A DNA stretch of 64,000 nucleotides from Streptomyces bathyalis (GTDB taxonomy: Bacteria > Actinomycetota > Actinomycetes > Streptomycetales > Streptomycetaceae): positions 6,631,501-6,695,500 of the forward strand of contig NZ_CP048882.1 in assembly GCF_015910445.1 (NCBI RefSeq), written 5' to 3'. This document shows positions 9,891-18,300 of the stretch, piece by piece. Below the pieces are notes generated by a model. It was not told where the DNA came from. It searched no databases and was given only the letters and a program-made list of their open reading frames with translations. Position numbers and translations under genes: made by a program. The stretch's first letter is position 1. Every line of letters begins with the position of its first letter.

Positions 9891-10693
9891 CCGAATCGCT
9901 CACCGGCCCCGAGGGGGCAACGCCCCAGTGCCGGCGCCTGACCGGCCGCACCGCCGTGGTGACCGGTGCGGGCAGCGGCATCGGCCTCGCGTCCGCGCGG
10001 CGCCTCGCCTCGGAGGGCGCCAAGGTGGTCTGCGCCGACGTCGACGGCGAGCGCGGCAAGAAGGCGGCCGAGGAGACCGGCGGTCTGTACGTGGAGACGG
10101 ACGTCACCGACTCCGAGCAGGTCGAGGCGCTCTTCCGCACTGCGCACGAGACCTACGGCTCGGTCGACATCGCCTTCAACAACGCCGGCATCTCGCCTCC
10201 GGACGACGACTCGATCCTCACCACCGGCATCGACGCGTGGCAGCGCGTGCAGCAGGTCAACCTCACCTCGGTCTACCTGTGCTGCAAGCACGCCATCCCG
10301 TACATGCAGCGGCAGGGACGCGGCTCGATCATCAACACCGCCTCCTTCGTCGCCGTGCTCGGCGCGGCCACCTCCCAGATCAGCTACACGGCCTCCAAGG
10401 GCGGCGTGCTCGCGATGTCCCGGGAGCTGGGCGTGCAGTTCGCCCGGGAGGGCATCAGGGTCAACGCGATCTGCCCCGGGCCCGTCAACACCCCGCTGCT
10501 GAAGGAGCTGTTCGCGAAGGACCCGGAGCGTGCGCAGCGCCGGCTCGTGCACGTGCCGCCGGGCCGCTTCGCCGAGCCGGAGGAGATCGCTGCCGCCGTG
10601 GCCTTCCTGGCCAGCGACGACGCCTCGTTCGTCAACGCGACGGACTTCATGGTGGACGGCGGTATCTCCGGGGCGTACGTGACGCCCGTCTGA
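9887..10693 (+). CDS. short-chain dehydrogenase/reductase (candidate gamma-glutamyl-ethanolamide dehydrogenase)
   Basis: A 268-residue classical SDR with the cofactor motif TGAGSGIG, the NNAG motif, the catalytic Ser in NTASF and Tyr-Lys in YTASK. It resembles 3-oxoacyl-ACP reductase-like enzymes, but its place as the last gene of the glnA4 arm, overlapping the aldehyde dehydrogenase by GTGA, suggests that it oxidises the alcohol group of gamma-glutamyl-ethanolamide to the aldehyde. That substrate is an inference from order and pathway logic. Length and motifs are intact. Confidence 0.8.
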   Translation: MTESLTGPEGATPQCRRLTGRTAVVTGAGSGIGLASARRLASEGAKVVCADVDGERGKKAAEETGGLYVETDVTDSEQVEALFRTAHETYGSVDIAFNNAGISPPDDDSILTTGIDAWQRVQQVNLTSVYLCCKHAIPYMQRQGRGSIINTASFVAVLGAATSQISYTASKGGVLAMSRELGVQFAREGIRVNAICPGPVNTPLLKELFAKDPERAQRRLVHVPPGRFAEPEEIAAAVAFLASDDASFVNATDFMVDGGISGAYVTPV

Positions 10694-10768
10694 CCATGCC
10701 CTGCGGGGACGCCTCCGGCCGGGCGGTGACTGTGTGATTCGCACACACGTTGCCCTACAGTGCGATGC

Positions 10769-11605
10769 GTGAGCATGACGACGCCGCCCGGCTGGTACCC
10801 CGATCCCGACCCCGCGCAGAGAGCCAACTCGCCCTCCGCGGAACGCTGGTGGGACGGCACCTCCTGGACCGGGCAGACCCGCACCAAGGCTGCCGTGCGC
10901 GGCCCTCTCGTGGCGGGCATCGTCGGTGCGGTGGTCCTCGTAGCCGCCCTCGTCGTCAGCGTGGTTCTGGCCTTCGGCACCGGCCCCGGTTCCGGTCTTA
11001 CGCGCGACGAGGCCGGAGCGGGCGAGCCCGAGACCCCCGAAGAGGACCCCGGTGCGCCGGAGGAGGACCCGGAGGCGCCCGGCGGGCCTGAGGGCGACGT
11101 CCCCGCGTCGGGAGTCGACCTGCCGGTTCTGAAGGGCTGGGACCACGACCCGTTCGGGCCGATGGTCACGACCGGGGAGTACAAGTGCCCCGGGAGCAAG
11201 GAGGAGAGCTGCCTGCGCGGCTCGTCCGTCATCGTCGTGGCGCCCGCAGGCAAGAGCAGCGCCGAGGACACCGCTAAGAAGGACATCGGGCGGTTCGCGC
11301 AACTCGCCTACAGCAAGGGCACTTACGGCGGCATCACCTCGCACAGGGCGGTGGCCTCCGAGAAGACCTCGGTGGCCGGCCAGGACGCGTACCGGGTGCG
11401 CTGGAAGATCGTCAACCGCACCAAGCCGGACGCCTACGTCGAGTCCGTGGCCTTCACACACCCGGACGGGTCGGGGGAGATGCTGCTGCTGCGCACCGGC
11501 TTCGACATCGCGAAGTCAGCTCCGCCGCTGAGCGACATGGACAAGCTCGCCGCAGGAGTCACCGAGCGCGAATCGGATCAGGACAGCCCGAGCGAAGACG
11601 TCTGA
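10769..11605 (+). CDS. DUF2510 membrane-anchored protein
   Basis: A 278-residue protein starting with a DUF2510 domain, visible as PPGWYPDP followed by RWWDGTSWT in the first 35 residues. One transmembrane helix follows (about residues 47-68), then a Pro/Glu-rich linker (PEEDPGAPEEDPEAPGG) and an extracellular domain of about 170 residues with two cysteines (YKCPG, ESCLR). DUF2510 domains are common at the cytoplasmic end of actinobacterial envelope proteins; the function is unknown. TACAGT at 10756-10761 lies seven bases before GTG 10769, suggesting a leaderless transcript; ATG 10775 is the alternative start. Confidence 0.7.
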   Translation: MSMTTPPGWYPDPDPAQRANSPSAERWWDGTSWTGQTRTKAAVRGPLVAGIVGAVVLVAALVVSVVLAFGTGPGSGLTRDEAGAGEPETPEEDPGAPEEDPEAPGGPEGDVPASGVDLPVLKGWDHDPFGPMVTTGEYKCPGSKEESCLRGSSVIVVAPAGKSSAEDTAKKDIGRFAQLAYSKGTYGGITSHRAVASEKTSVAGQDAYRVRWKIVNRTKPDAYVESVAFTHPDGSGEMLLLRTGFDIAKSAPPLSDMDKLAAGVTERESDQDSPSEDV

Positions 11606-11704
11606 GAGCGGACGGCGTGACCGCCCCGGGGGCAGGGGTGCCGGCGGTGCGCGCCATGTCGTGGACCGTGGTGCGGGTAGGTCCGGGGACCCGCCGCACG
11701 ATCC

Positions 11705-12919
11705 TCAGAGGAATGTGTGACCCTCGCCCCGGTATGTCGGGAACGTGCCGGTGACGCGGTCGCCCTCGATCACGTGCAGCGTGTCGAACCGCTCGCACAG
11801 CTCCCCGGCCTTGGCGTGCCGGAACCAGACCCGGTCTCCCACGAGGAGGTCGTCGGCGGGCGGCCCGAGCAGCGGCGTCTGCACCTCGCCCGCCCCCTCC
11901 TGCTTGTCGTAGCGAAGCCCCTCGGGAAGGTAGGGCTGCGGCAGACGGTCCGGACCGGGCGCTCCGGAAGCCGGATAGCCCCCGCCCAGGACCGTCACCA
12001 CGCCCACGCCCGGTCTGCGTACGACCGGCAGGGCGAAGAGCGCGGCCGGGCGCCCGGTGAACGACGTGTAGTGGTCGAACAGGCGCGGCACGAACAGGCC
12101 GGAGCCCGCCGCGATCTCCGTGACCGCCTCCTCGGCGGCCGTGTGCTGCACGCTCCCCGTGCCGCCCCCGTTGACGAGCTCCAGGCCGGGAGCGACGCGG
12201 CGCACCGCCCGCACGGCCGCCGCCCTGCGCGCGGCCAGCTCCCGCTTGGCCGCCGCCTGCATGAGCCGTACGCCGCGCGAGCGTGCCCAGTTGCCGGGCG
12301 CTGCGTCGCCGACCCCGGCGATGTGACCTTCGTAGGCCATCAGTCCCGTCAGGCGGAAGCCCTCGCGGCGGGTGACAGAGCGGGCGAGCTCCGCGAGCCG
12401 GGTGGGGGAGTGCACCGGTGAACGGCGCGCACCGATGCGGACACGGCCGCCCAACAGCCGCAGGGAGGTGTCGAGTTCGAGGCAGACCCGGATCTCCTGC
12501 GTGCCGCCCTCCCTCGCGGCGTCGATGAGGTCCAGCTGGTCGGTGTCGTCGACCATCACGGTCACGCTCCGGGCGAGCTTCGGGTCCGAGGCGAGCTCGG
12601 CGTACCCGGAACGGTCCGCGGACGGATAGGCCAGCAGCACGTCGTCGATTCCGGAGCGCGCCAGCCACAGCGACTCGGCGAGCGTGAAGGAGAGCACACC
12701 GGCGAAACCGTCACGGGAGAGCACCCGCTCCAGCAGCGCCCTGCAGCGCACCGACTTGCTGGCCACGCGGATCGGCTTGCCGCCCGCGCGGCGCACCAGG
12801 TCGGAGGCGTTGGCGTCGAACGCGTCCAGGTCGACGACGGCCAGCGGCGGGTCCAGATGCGCCGTCGCCCGGTCGTAGCGGCTGCGGTCGGCTGCGAGGT
12901 CTGAAGAGGCGTCGGGCAC
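11705..12919 (-). CDS. amino acid deaminase/aldolase (alanine racemase N-terminal / D-threonine aldolase-like)
   Basis: A 404-residue fold-type III PLP enzyme. The N-terminal barrel begins PLAVVDLDAFDANASDLVRRAGG, and the PLP lysine is probably in IRVASKSVRC. The C-terminal beta domain ends with DRVWFRHAKAGELCERFD and the motif HVIEGDRV seen in D-threonine aldolase-like proteins. The family splits beta-hydroxy-D-amino acids or deaminates D-amino acids; the true substrate is unknown. I chose GTG 12919 because homology starts about 20 residues later and frames further upstream are poor protein. No ribosome-binding site is evident. It converges on the DUF2510 gene. Confidence 0.75.
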   Translation of the reverse strand: MPDASSDLAADRSRYDRATAHLDPPLAVVDLDAFDANASDLVRRAGGKPIRVASKSVRCRALLERVLSRDGFAGVLSFTLAESLWLARSGIDDVLLAYPSADRSGYAELASDPKLARSVTVMVDDTDQLDLIDAAREGGTQEIRVCLELDTSLRLLGGRVRIGARRSPVHSPTRLAELARSVTRREGFRLTGLMAYEGHIAGVGDAAPGNWARSRGVRLMQAAAKRELAARRAAAVRAVRRVAPGLELVNGGGTGSVQHTAAEEAVTEIAAGSGLFVPRLFDHYTSFTGRPAALFALPVVRRPGVGVVTVLGGGYPASGAPGPDRLPQPYLPEGLRYDKQEGAGEVQTPLLGPPADDLLVGDRVWFRHAKAGELCERFDTLHVIEGDRVTGTFPTYRGEGHTFL

Positions 12920-13117
12920 GCGGGCAGCTTGCCAGAGCGAAGGCGTGCGGGACAGTCCTCCCATCTGCTCGACCGGGTTGCCGTGACCACCAGTTCGCCC
13001 CGTAGAGTGACGGCCGCACGCTGCCATGAGTCTGGACCAGCGGCGTGCTGTCCGATTAGAACCGGCATGCCCCGAAAGGGATCGTGTGGGGTGGCACTGC
13101 GCGCGGGAGGGGTGCAG

Positions 13118-14470
13118 ATGAGCACTGATGCCGACCGCACACACTCCCAGGACCCTTCCCCGGGCTCATATCCCGGACGTCCCCAGGTCCCGCCACGCCC
13201 CGCCTTTCCCCCGCGCCCGTCTGCGCCTCCGCGCCAGGGCGGGCCCGTGGAGCATGCACAGAGAGACGAGCCCACCGCACACATGCCGCACGACACGGAA
13301 TCGGACGCATCCAGGCCCTCCGAACCGGAGTCCTCGTCCGCCCCGTCAGACCCTTCTGCCGATCCCGGCCGGCCCGGCGCGTCGTCCCCGTCAGGCGGGC
13401 CGCAGCTTCCCCGGGTCGCCGCGATTCCCCAGCCTCCGCCGCCCACAGGTGAGCCGCTGACGTCCTGGCCACCGCGCCGCAGCCCGCCTCACCCCGACGA
13501 CACCGGGCGGGCCCGTGATGCCGGCCCGGCCGGGGACAGATACACCCGAGGCACCGGTCCCGGCGCACCGCTTCCGCCTGCGAGCACCGTCCCGCCCCAG
13601 CGTCCGTTGGGACCTGCGGGACCGGCCGGGAATCCCCTTCCGTCGCGGCAGCCCGACTATCCCGACCCCGGACCTCCCACGTGGCAGTTGCGGCCCATCA
13701 GTGACGAGCCCGCCCACCACCGGCCGGCGCCCCGTACCGTCGCCGCCGCCGTCTGTCTCGTCCTTGGAGTGGGTCTGCTGGGCGGGGCGGCCGCGGGTAC
13801 GTTCCTCACCGACGATCCGGGCCAACAGGCCGCCACCGAGGGTTCGTTCGACGACATGCGTGCCGCGTGGCACAACAGCTCGGTCGACGCCCTCTTCCCC
13901 CGCGTCCTCGAGGGGAAGGGCGCCGGCCCGGGCGGAGCCGACCGCCGCTGGCTCCGCGTCGCGGTCGCGCCGGACAGCAACTGCCGTGAGGCGTTCGACC
14001 CGTTGCTCGCCAAGGCCCTCCTGCCCGTCGGTTGCAGCCGTCTCGTGCGGGCCACGTACGCCGACGAGACGACCAGTTCCGTGACGACCGTCGGACTGCT
14101 CTTCACCCGCTCCGAAGGTGCGGGCATGCGCGCGCTCCGCAAGCGGTTCGCGGTCGAAAACCTCAGCGAGCGCACCGATCTGATGCCCCGTCCGTACGGA
14201 TCACGCGGCACGGTCTCGGCCGACTTCGGCGATGCGCAGCGTGCCAGTTGGACGATGCGGGTGCTCTCCGACGCACCCGTCGTCGTCTACGCCGTGAGCG
14301 GCTTCGCGGACGGACGGATCGTCAGCGACCCGCAGGCCGCAGCGGAGGCCACCGAGAAGGGCGAGACCTCGGCGGCCGCGCAGGCCGGTCTCGGCCACGA
14401 CGCACAGGGCATCGCGGACCGCATCGAGCGCCGGCTGCGCAATGCGGCGGGGGAAGAGGGCGACCAGTGA
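13118..14470 (+). CDS. proline-rich membrane protein coupled to a mycosin-like protease
   Basis: A 450-residue protein of unknown function. Residues 1 to about 205 are Pro/Ser/Gly-rich and low-complexity (PPRPAFPPRPSAPPRQ). A single transmembrane helix follows (AAVCLVLGVGLLGGAAAG, about 211-228), then an extracytoplasmic domain of about 200 residues with two cysteines (SNCRE, VGCSR). ATG 13118 follows GGGAGGGG; upstream in-frame codons lack a ribosome-binding site. The stop overlaps the protease's GTG by four bases, implying joint production. The topology (cytosolic proline-rich arm, one helix, folded outer domain) resembles proteins found with type VII secretion components, but no domain is recognised. 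Confidence 0.65.
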   Translation: MSTDADRTHSQDPSPGSYPGRPQVPPRPAFPPRPSAPPRQGGPVEHAQRDEPTAHMPHDTESDASRPSEPESSSAPSDPSADPGRPGASSPSGGPQLPRVAAIPQPPPPTGEPLTSWPPRRSPPHPDDTGRARDAGPAGDRYTRGTGPGAPLPPASTVPPQRPLGPAGPAGNPLPSRQPDYPDPGPPTWQLRPISDEPAHHRPAPRTVAAAVCLVLGVGLLGGAAAGTFLTDDPGQQAATEGSFDDMRAAWHNSSVDALFPRVLEGKGAGPGGADRRWLRVAVAPDSNCREAFDPLLAKALLPVGCSRLVRATYADETTSSVTTVGLLFTRSEGAGMRALRKRFAVENLSERTDLMPRPYGSRGTVSADFGDAQRASWTMRVLSDAPVVVYAVSGFADGRIVSDPQAAAEATEKGETSAAAQAGLGHDAQGIADRIERRLRNAAGEEGDQ

Positions 14471-15699
14471 CGCATACAAGTCCCATGGGAGGTCCGGCCC
14501 GGCACATCGGGCCGCGGCGCGTGGCCGTCGTGGCACTGGCGGCGGCGCTTGGACTGCTCCCGGCAGCCGGGAGCGCACAGGCGGCCGAGGGAGAGGGCGT
14601 CCAGCGCCAGCAGTGGGGCCTGAAGGCCATCCAGGTGGCGGACGCATGGAAGACCACCAAGGGCAAGGGCATCACCGTCGCCGTGCTGGACACCGGGGTC
14701 GACTCCGGCCATCCGGACCTGAAGGGGAGCGTCCGCGAGGGCCGCGACTTCATCCGCATCGGCGCCAAGAAGGGCGACCGCGCGTGGGCCCGGCACGGCA
14801 CCGCCATGGCGGGGATCATCGCCGGCCACGGTCATGGCAAGGGCGACAAGCTCGGCGTCATGGGCGTCGCACCCGAGGCGAAGATCCTTCCCGTGCGGGT
14901 CCTCCTCGAGGACAGCGACCCCAAGCGCAAGGAGGCCCGCAACTCCCGCGCCACCGCCCTCGCCGACGGCATCCGCTGGGCCGCCGACAAGGGCGCGGAC
15001 GTCATCAACCTCTCCCTCGGGGACGACAGCAGCTCGGCTCACCCCGAGCCCGGCGAGGACGCCGCCGTCCGCTACGCGCAGCGCCGGGGCTCCGTCGTCG
15101 TGGCCTCCGCCGGCAACGGCGGCGAGGAGGGCGACCACGTCTCCTACCCGGCGGCCTATCCCGGCGTCATGGCGGTCACCGCCGTCGACCGCCGCGGTGC
15201 ACGGGCCTCCTTCTCCACCCGGCGCTGGTACGCGACCGTCGCCGCCCCCGGCAAGGGGGTGCTGATCGCCGACCCTGACCGGCACTACTACGAGGGCTGG
15301 GGCACCAGCGCCGCCTCGGCGTTCGCCTCCGGGGCGGTCGCGCTCGTACGGGCCGCCCACCCGGACCTCAGCCCCGCGCAGATCAAGGACCTCATCTCCG
15401 ACACGGCACGCCACACCCCGGAGGGCGGACGCAGCGACGCCCTGGGCACGGGCGTCGTCGACCCCGCGGCAGCCATCGAGATGGGCTCGAACATCAAGCC
15501 CCGCAAACAGGAGCCCAGTCATCCGCCGTACCGGAGCGAGTTCTTCGGCACCGGCCCGGACGACGGACCCAGCGCGGGCTGGCTGGCGACCATCGCCGCC
15601 GTGCTCGGGCTGCTGCTCGTCGGCGGCGCGGTGGCCGTGCACAAGGGCGTGAACCTGGAGACGTTGCGCGGCCTGGGCTCGGGGTCACGTGAGCGCTGA
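14467..15699 (+). CDS. mycosin-like S8 serine protease (type VII secretion-associated)
   Basis: A 410-residue subtilase with a signal peptide (AALAAALGLLPAAGSAQA, cleaved near residue 39), the catalytic Asp75 in VLDTGVDSGHPDL, His110 in RHGTAMAGI and Ser281 in WGTSAASAFASG. A C-terminal transmembrane helix (about 378-398) precedes a short basic tail. Signal peptide, protease domain and C-terminal anchor together are the mycosin (MycP) architecture, which in actinobacteria cuts type VII-secreted substrates at the outer face of the membrane. The usual GTSMAAP serine motif is GTSAASA here, but the triad is complete. No EccC/EccD/EsxA gene lies in the window. GTG 14467 overlaps the upstream stop. 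Confidence 0.85.
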   Translation: MTHTSPMGGPARHIGPRRVAVVALAAALGLLPAAGSAQAAEGEGVQRQQWGLKAIQVADAWKTTKGKGITVAVLDTGVDSGHPDLKGSVREGRDFIRIGAKKGDRAWARHGTAMAGIIAGHGHGKGDKLGVMGVAPEAKILPVRVLLEDSDPKRKEARNSRATALADGIRWAADKGADVINLSLGDDSSSAHPEPGEDAAVRYAQRRGSVVVASAGNGGEEGDHVSYPAAYPGVMAVTAVDRRGARASFSTRRWYATVAAPGKGVLIADPDRHYYEGWGTSAASAFASGAVALVRAAHPDLSPAQIKDLISDTARHTPEGGRSDALGTGVVDPAAAIEMGSNIKPRKQEPSHPPYRSEFFGTGPDDGPSAGWLATIAAVLGLLLVGGAVAVHKGVNLETLRGLGSGSRER

Positions 15700-15823
15700 C
15701 GGGCGGAGCTCCGTGGCTCCCGCCGTGAGGGACGCGACGGGACGGTCGGGGTGCGCCGAGCGCCGGGGCCCGGCCGCGCCCCGGCGTCGGAGACCGCCAC
15801 GGCTCGGAACTAAGCTGCCGTCC

Positions 15824-16588
15824 GTGGCGCCGCTCAAGAACATCCCCGACCCCGGCTTCGCAGCCGACACCGGCTCGGCCGACCCCGCTCTCGCCGGGGC
15901 GCTCGCCGCCTGGCAGGCCGCCCCCGGGGAACCTGGCGCCGAGCAGTGTGTGCTCGAAGCCCTCGCCGGGGCGCGGTTGCTGGTCCCCGTCGTCGCGGTC
16001 CTGGGCGAGGCCGAGACCGACGAGTCGGGGCTGCGCCGCGACAAGACGAGCGACATGGCCGTGCCGACGCTCACCTCTCCAGGAGGGCGCCGGGCACTCC
16101 CCGCGTTCACGAGCACCGAGACCCTCGCCCGCTGGAACGCGGAGGCACGGCCGGTGGCCGTGGCGCTGGGCCAGGCGCTGCGGGCGCTCGCCCAGGAGAA
16201 GGCCGACACCCTCGTCCTGGACCTCGCCGGGCCCGTGACGTATCAGCTCACCGGCGCCGCACTGCGTGCGCTCGCCGAGGGCCGCACCAGTGCCGACCCT
16301 GCCGCCGATCCCCACGTCACGGCCGCGTTGCGAGCCCTGCTGGAGGCCGAGCCAGATGTGGCAGGCGCACATCTGGCGCTCGGCGGTCCCACGGCCGACG
16401 CTACCCTCGCCATAACGCTCACCCCGGACGCCGCCGCCGATGCCGCGGCAGCCACCGCGACCGTGCGGCGGCTGGCCGGCGCGCTCGCGTCCGACGAGAC
16501 GCTGCGCTCACGTCTCGTCCGGGGCCTCGAACTGGCGCTGCTCCCGCCCGGCAGCACCCTGCCCGAGAACGCTCTCCACCGGCGCTGA
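15824..16588 (+). CDS. SseB family protein
   Basis: A 254-residue protein with an SseB-type N-terminal domain: a leader LKNIPDPGFAADTGSADP, then AGARLLVPVVAVLGE and the conserved pattern MAVPTLTSPGGRRALPAFTS. The C-terminal half is Ala-rich and helical. SseB domains in actinobacteria have no established role despite the type III secretion name. TAAGCT at 15811-15816 ends seven bases before GTG 15824, consistent with leaderless transcription. An in-frame ATG at 15689 overlapping the protease gene would add 45 unconserved residues, so I prefer GTG 15824. Confidence 0.75.
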   Translation: MAPLKNIPDPGFAADTGSADPALAGALAAWQAAPGEPGAEQCVLEALAGARLLVPVVAVLGEAETDESGLRRDKTSDMAVPTLTSPGGRRALPAFTSTETLARWNAEARPVAVALGQALRALAQEKADTLVLDLAGPVTYQLTGAALRALAEGRTSADPAADPHVTAALRALLEAEPDVAGAHLALGGPTADATLAITLTPDAAADAAAATATVRRLAGALASDETLRSRLVRGLELALLPPGSTLPENALHRR

Positions 16589-16781
16589 CTGTCTTCTGTC
16601 CGGGGCTTGCTGACCGGGCGGGCCCACCCGCCGCGCGGCGGCCCACGGTGGCCCGGCCGCGGTGGAAGCAGGGTGGTCAAGCGCATCGTCGCTGGTGGAA
16701 GGCCTGTTCCCACTCGACATGCGAGCCCGGTGCAGGCGGCGGAGGATGGTGGACGACCATTCCCGACGTGTCAGGAGTGCC

Positions 16782-17519
16782 ATGTCGACCGAGACGGAGC
16801 TGCAGACCACTGCGGCGGAATTCCTGGGAACCCTGGTCCTCGTGTTCTTCGCGGTGGGCGCCACGGTGCTGTCGGGTGAGTACATCGGGACGCTCGGTAT
16901 CGCCCTCGCGTTCGGGTTCACGCTGCTCGCGCTGGCCTACGTCTTCGGACCGGTCTCCGGCGCCCACGTGAATCCCGCGGTCACCCTCGGGATGGTGGCG
17001 GCCAAGCGCATGGACCTGCCGACGGCGATCAGGTACTGGGTCGCGCAGATCGCCGGCGCCATCGCGGGTGCCGCACTGCTCTTCCTGCTCGCCAAGCAGG
17101 TCCCCGGACTGCAGACCAGCGAGAGCTTCGGCAGCAACGGCTTCGGTGACCGCTCCGCGGTGCAGATCAACCTGGGCGGCGCGTTCCTGGCGGAGCTGAT
17201 GATGACCGCGCTGCTCGTCTACGTCTACCTGTGCATGACCCACAAGGTGACCATCGCGGGCTTCGGCGGTATCCCCATCGGCCTCACGCTGGCCGTGGTC
17301 AATCTGATCGGCATCCCGCTGACGGGCGCCTCGGTCAATCCGGCCCGCAGCCTGGGTCCGGCCATCTTCGCCGGCGGTGCCGCACTGACCCAGTTCTGGC
17401 TCTTCCTGGTGGCCCCGCTCGTGGGGGGCCTGCTCGCGGCGGCGGTGCACCGCGTCACGCACCCGCCGGCCGGCGCGGAACTGCACCGGAACCTTCAGCC
17501 CTCGGGGTCGCCCCGCTGA
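16782..17519 (+). CDS. aquaporin / MIP family channel
   Basis: A 245-residue membrane channel with six transmembrane helices and both half-helix NPA boxes, HVNPAVT (about residue 63) and SVNPARS (about residue 185). AEFLGTLVLVFF at the start of helix 1 is the family signature. The Arg after the second NPA (NPARS) is the usual selectivity-filter arginine. It should pass water and perhaps small neutral solutes; aquaporin versus glyceroporin cannot be settled from this reading. ATG 16782 follows AGGAG by four bases. A strong hairpin follows the stop. Confidence 0.88.
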   Translation: MSTETELQTTAAEFLGTLVLVFFAVGATVLSGEYIGTLGIALAFGFTLLALAYVFGPVSGAHVNPAVTLGMVAAKRMDLPTAIRYWVAQIAGAIAGAALLFLLAKQVPGLQTSESFGSNGFGDRSAVQINLGGAFLAELMMTALLVYVYLCMTHKVTIAGFGGIPIGLTLAVVNLIGIPLTGASVNPARSLGPAIFAGGAALTQFWLFLVAPLVGGLLAAAVHRVTHPPAGAELHRNLQPSGSPR

Positions 17520-17531
17520 ACGGACGGAACG

Positions 17532-17560
17532 GGCCGGGCCGGAACATCTCCGGTCCGGCC
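17532..17560. terminator. bidirectional 12-bp hairpin terminator
   Basis: GGCCGGGCCGGA (17532-17543) pairs with TCCGGTCCGGCC (17549-17560) over 12 bp, with one G-U, around a 5-nt loop. It sits between the convergent aquaporin and DUF1844 genes and can serve both. Confidence 0.7.
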
Positions 17561-17569
17561 ACCGTGTGC

Positions 17570-17959
17570 TCAGCTGAATACGGGGCCCGTGAACTTCTCG
17601 CCGGGGCCCTGCCCGGGTTCGTCCGGCACGGCCGACGCCTCGCGGAAGGCCAGCTGCAGGGACTTCAGACCGTCGCGGAGCGGCGCCGCGTGGTACGTGC
17701 CGATCTCCGTGGCACTCGCGGTGACGAGGCCGGCCAGGGAGTGGATGAGCTTCCGCGCCTCGTCCAGGTCACGGTGCTGCTCGCCGTCCTCGGAGAGGCC
17801 CAGGTTGACCGCGGCCGAGCTCATCAGATGCACAGCGACCGTGGTGATCACCTCGACCGCCGGGACGTCCGCGATGTCGCGGGTCAAGCTGTCGAAGTCG
17901 GGAGCACCGGGGCCCTGGCCGCCGGCCCCCGCGGGGCGATTCGATTCGGTGTCGCTCAT
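17570..17959 (-). CDS. DUF1844 family protein
   Basis: A 129-residue cytoplasmic protein with a DUF1844 domain: VITTVAVHLMSSAAVNLGL, then DLDEARKLIHSLAGLVTAS. Flanking segments are Gly/Pro-rich. The domain is conserved beside infC in streptomycetes, but its role is unknown. ATG 17959 (MSDTESNRP) is chosen because the upstream in-frame extension overlaps the infC promoter. It is divergent from the infC operon. Confidence 0.75.
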   Translation of the reverse strand: MSDTESNRPAGAGGQGPGAPDFDSLTRDIADVPAVEVITTVAVHLMSSAAVNLGLSEDGEQHRDLDEARKLIHSLAGLVTASATEIGTYHAAPLRDGLKSLQLAFREASAVPDEPGQGPGEKFTGPVFS

Positions 17960-18012
17960 GCGTGCCACCCTAGGCCCCCGAGCCGTGAGGGCTCCCGCCC
18001 AGGTGACCCCGG

Positions 18013-18041
18013 TGGGGACCTTCGGTGACCCCTGGTATGCT
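18013..18041 (+). promoter_or_regulatory. infC operon promoter candidate
   Basis: TATGCT (18036-18041) is a good -10 hexamer, with the weak -35 TGGGGA (18013-18018) 17 bp upstream. Transcription would start near 18048 and give a leader of about 250 nt before infC. Confidence 0.5.
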
Positions 18042-18047
18042 GGGATA

Positions 18048-18300
18048 TCGACCGGCTGGAGAGTAAGTGCTTCAGCCCGCAAGTGGAGGCTCCGAACTCC
18101 CACCTGACGGCCCCGCCGGGCCGCGGGTCAACGGTCAGGCTGCGCCCCGCGGATCGCGCGACGGTGCTCCAGGTCTTTGAGGAGCCACCGCCTGTGTCCG
18201 TCAGGGGCGTTTTTTGCGTCTCCGGCGCGGTGGTCACTAAGACGACATCACTTGCGCGGCCGTCCGCCAGACCGCCGCGTCGTGTACCCGAGGAGGCCCC
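18048..18300 (+). promoter_or_regulatory. structured 5' leader of infC-rpmI-rplT (L20/IF3-leader-like)
   Basis: The roughly 250-nt untranslated leader holds several stems: CCGCGGG (18121-18127) with CCCGCGG (18146-18152), GGTGCTCC with GGAGCCACC (around 18173-18189, one bulge), and a terminator-like hairpin before a T-run. CCACCG (about 18185-18190) could instead pair with CGGTGG (18228-18233), which would compete with the neighbouring stems. Operons with this gene order are autoregulated through leader RNA in several bacteria (L20 or IF3 control). The sequence supports a regulatory leader but does not prove the ligand. Confidence 0.55.
18189..18215 (+). terminator. intrinsic attenuator in the infC leader
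   Basis: CGCCTG (18189-18194) pairs with CAGG..CG (18202-18209) with a two-base bulge, directly followed by six T (18210-18215). A U-run after a hairpin is rare in this GC-rich DNA and lies inside the leader, so premature termination is the natural reading. Confidence 0.55.
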
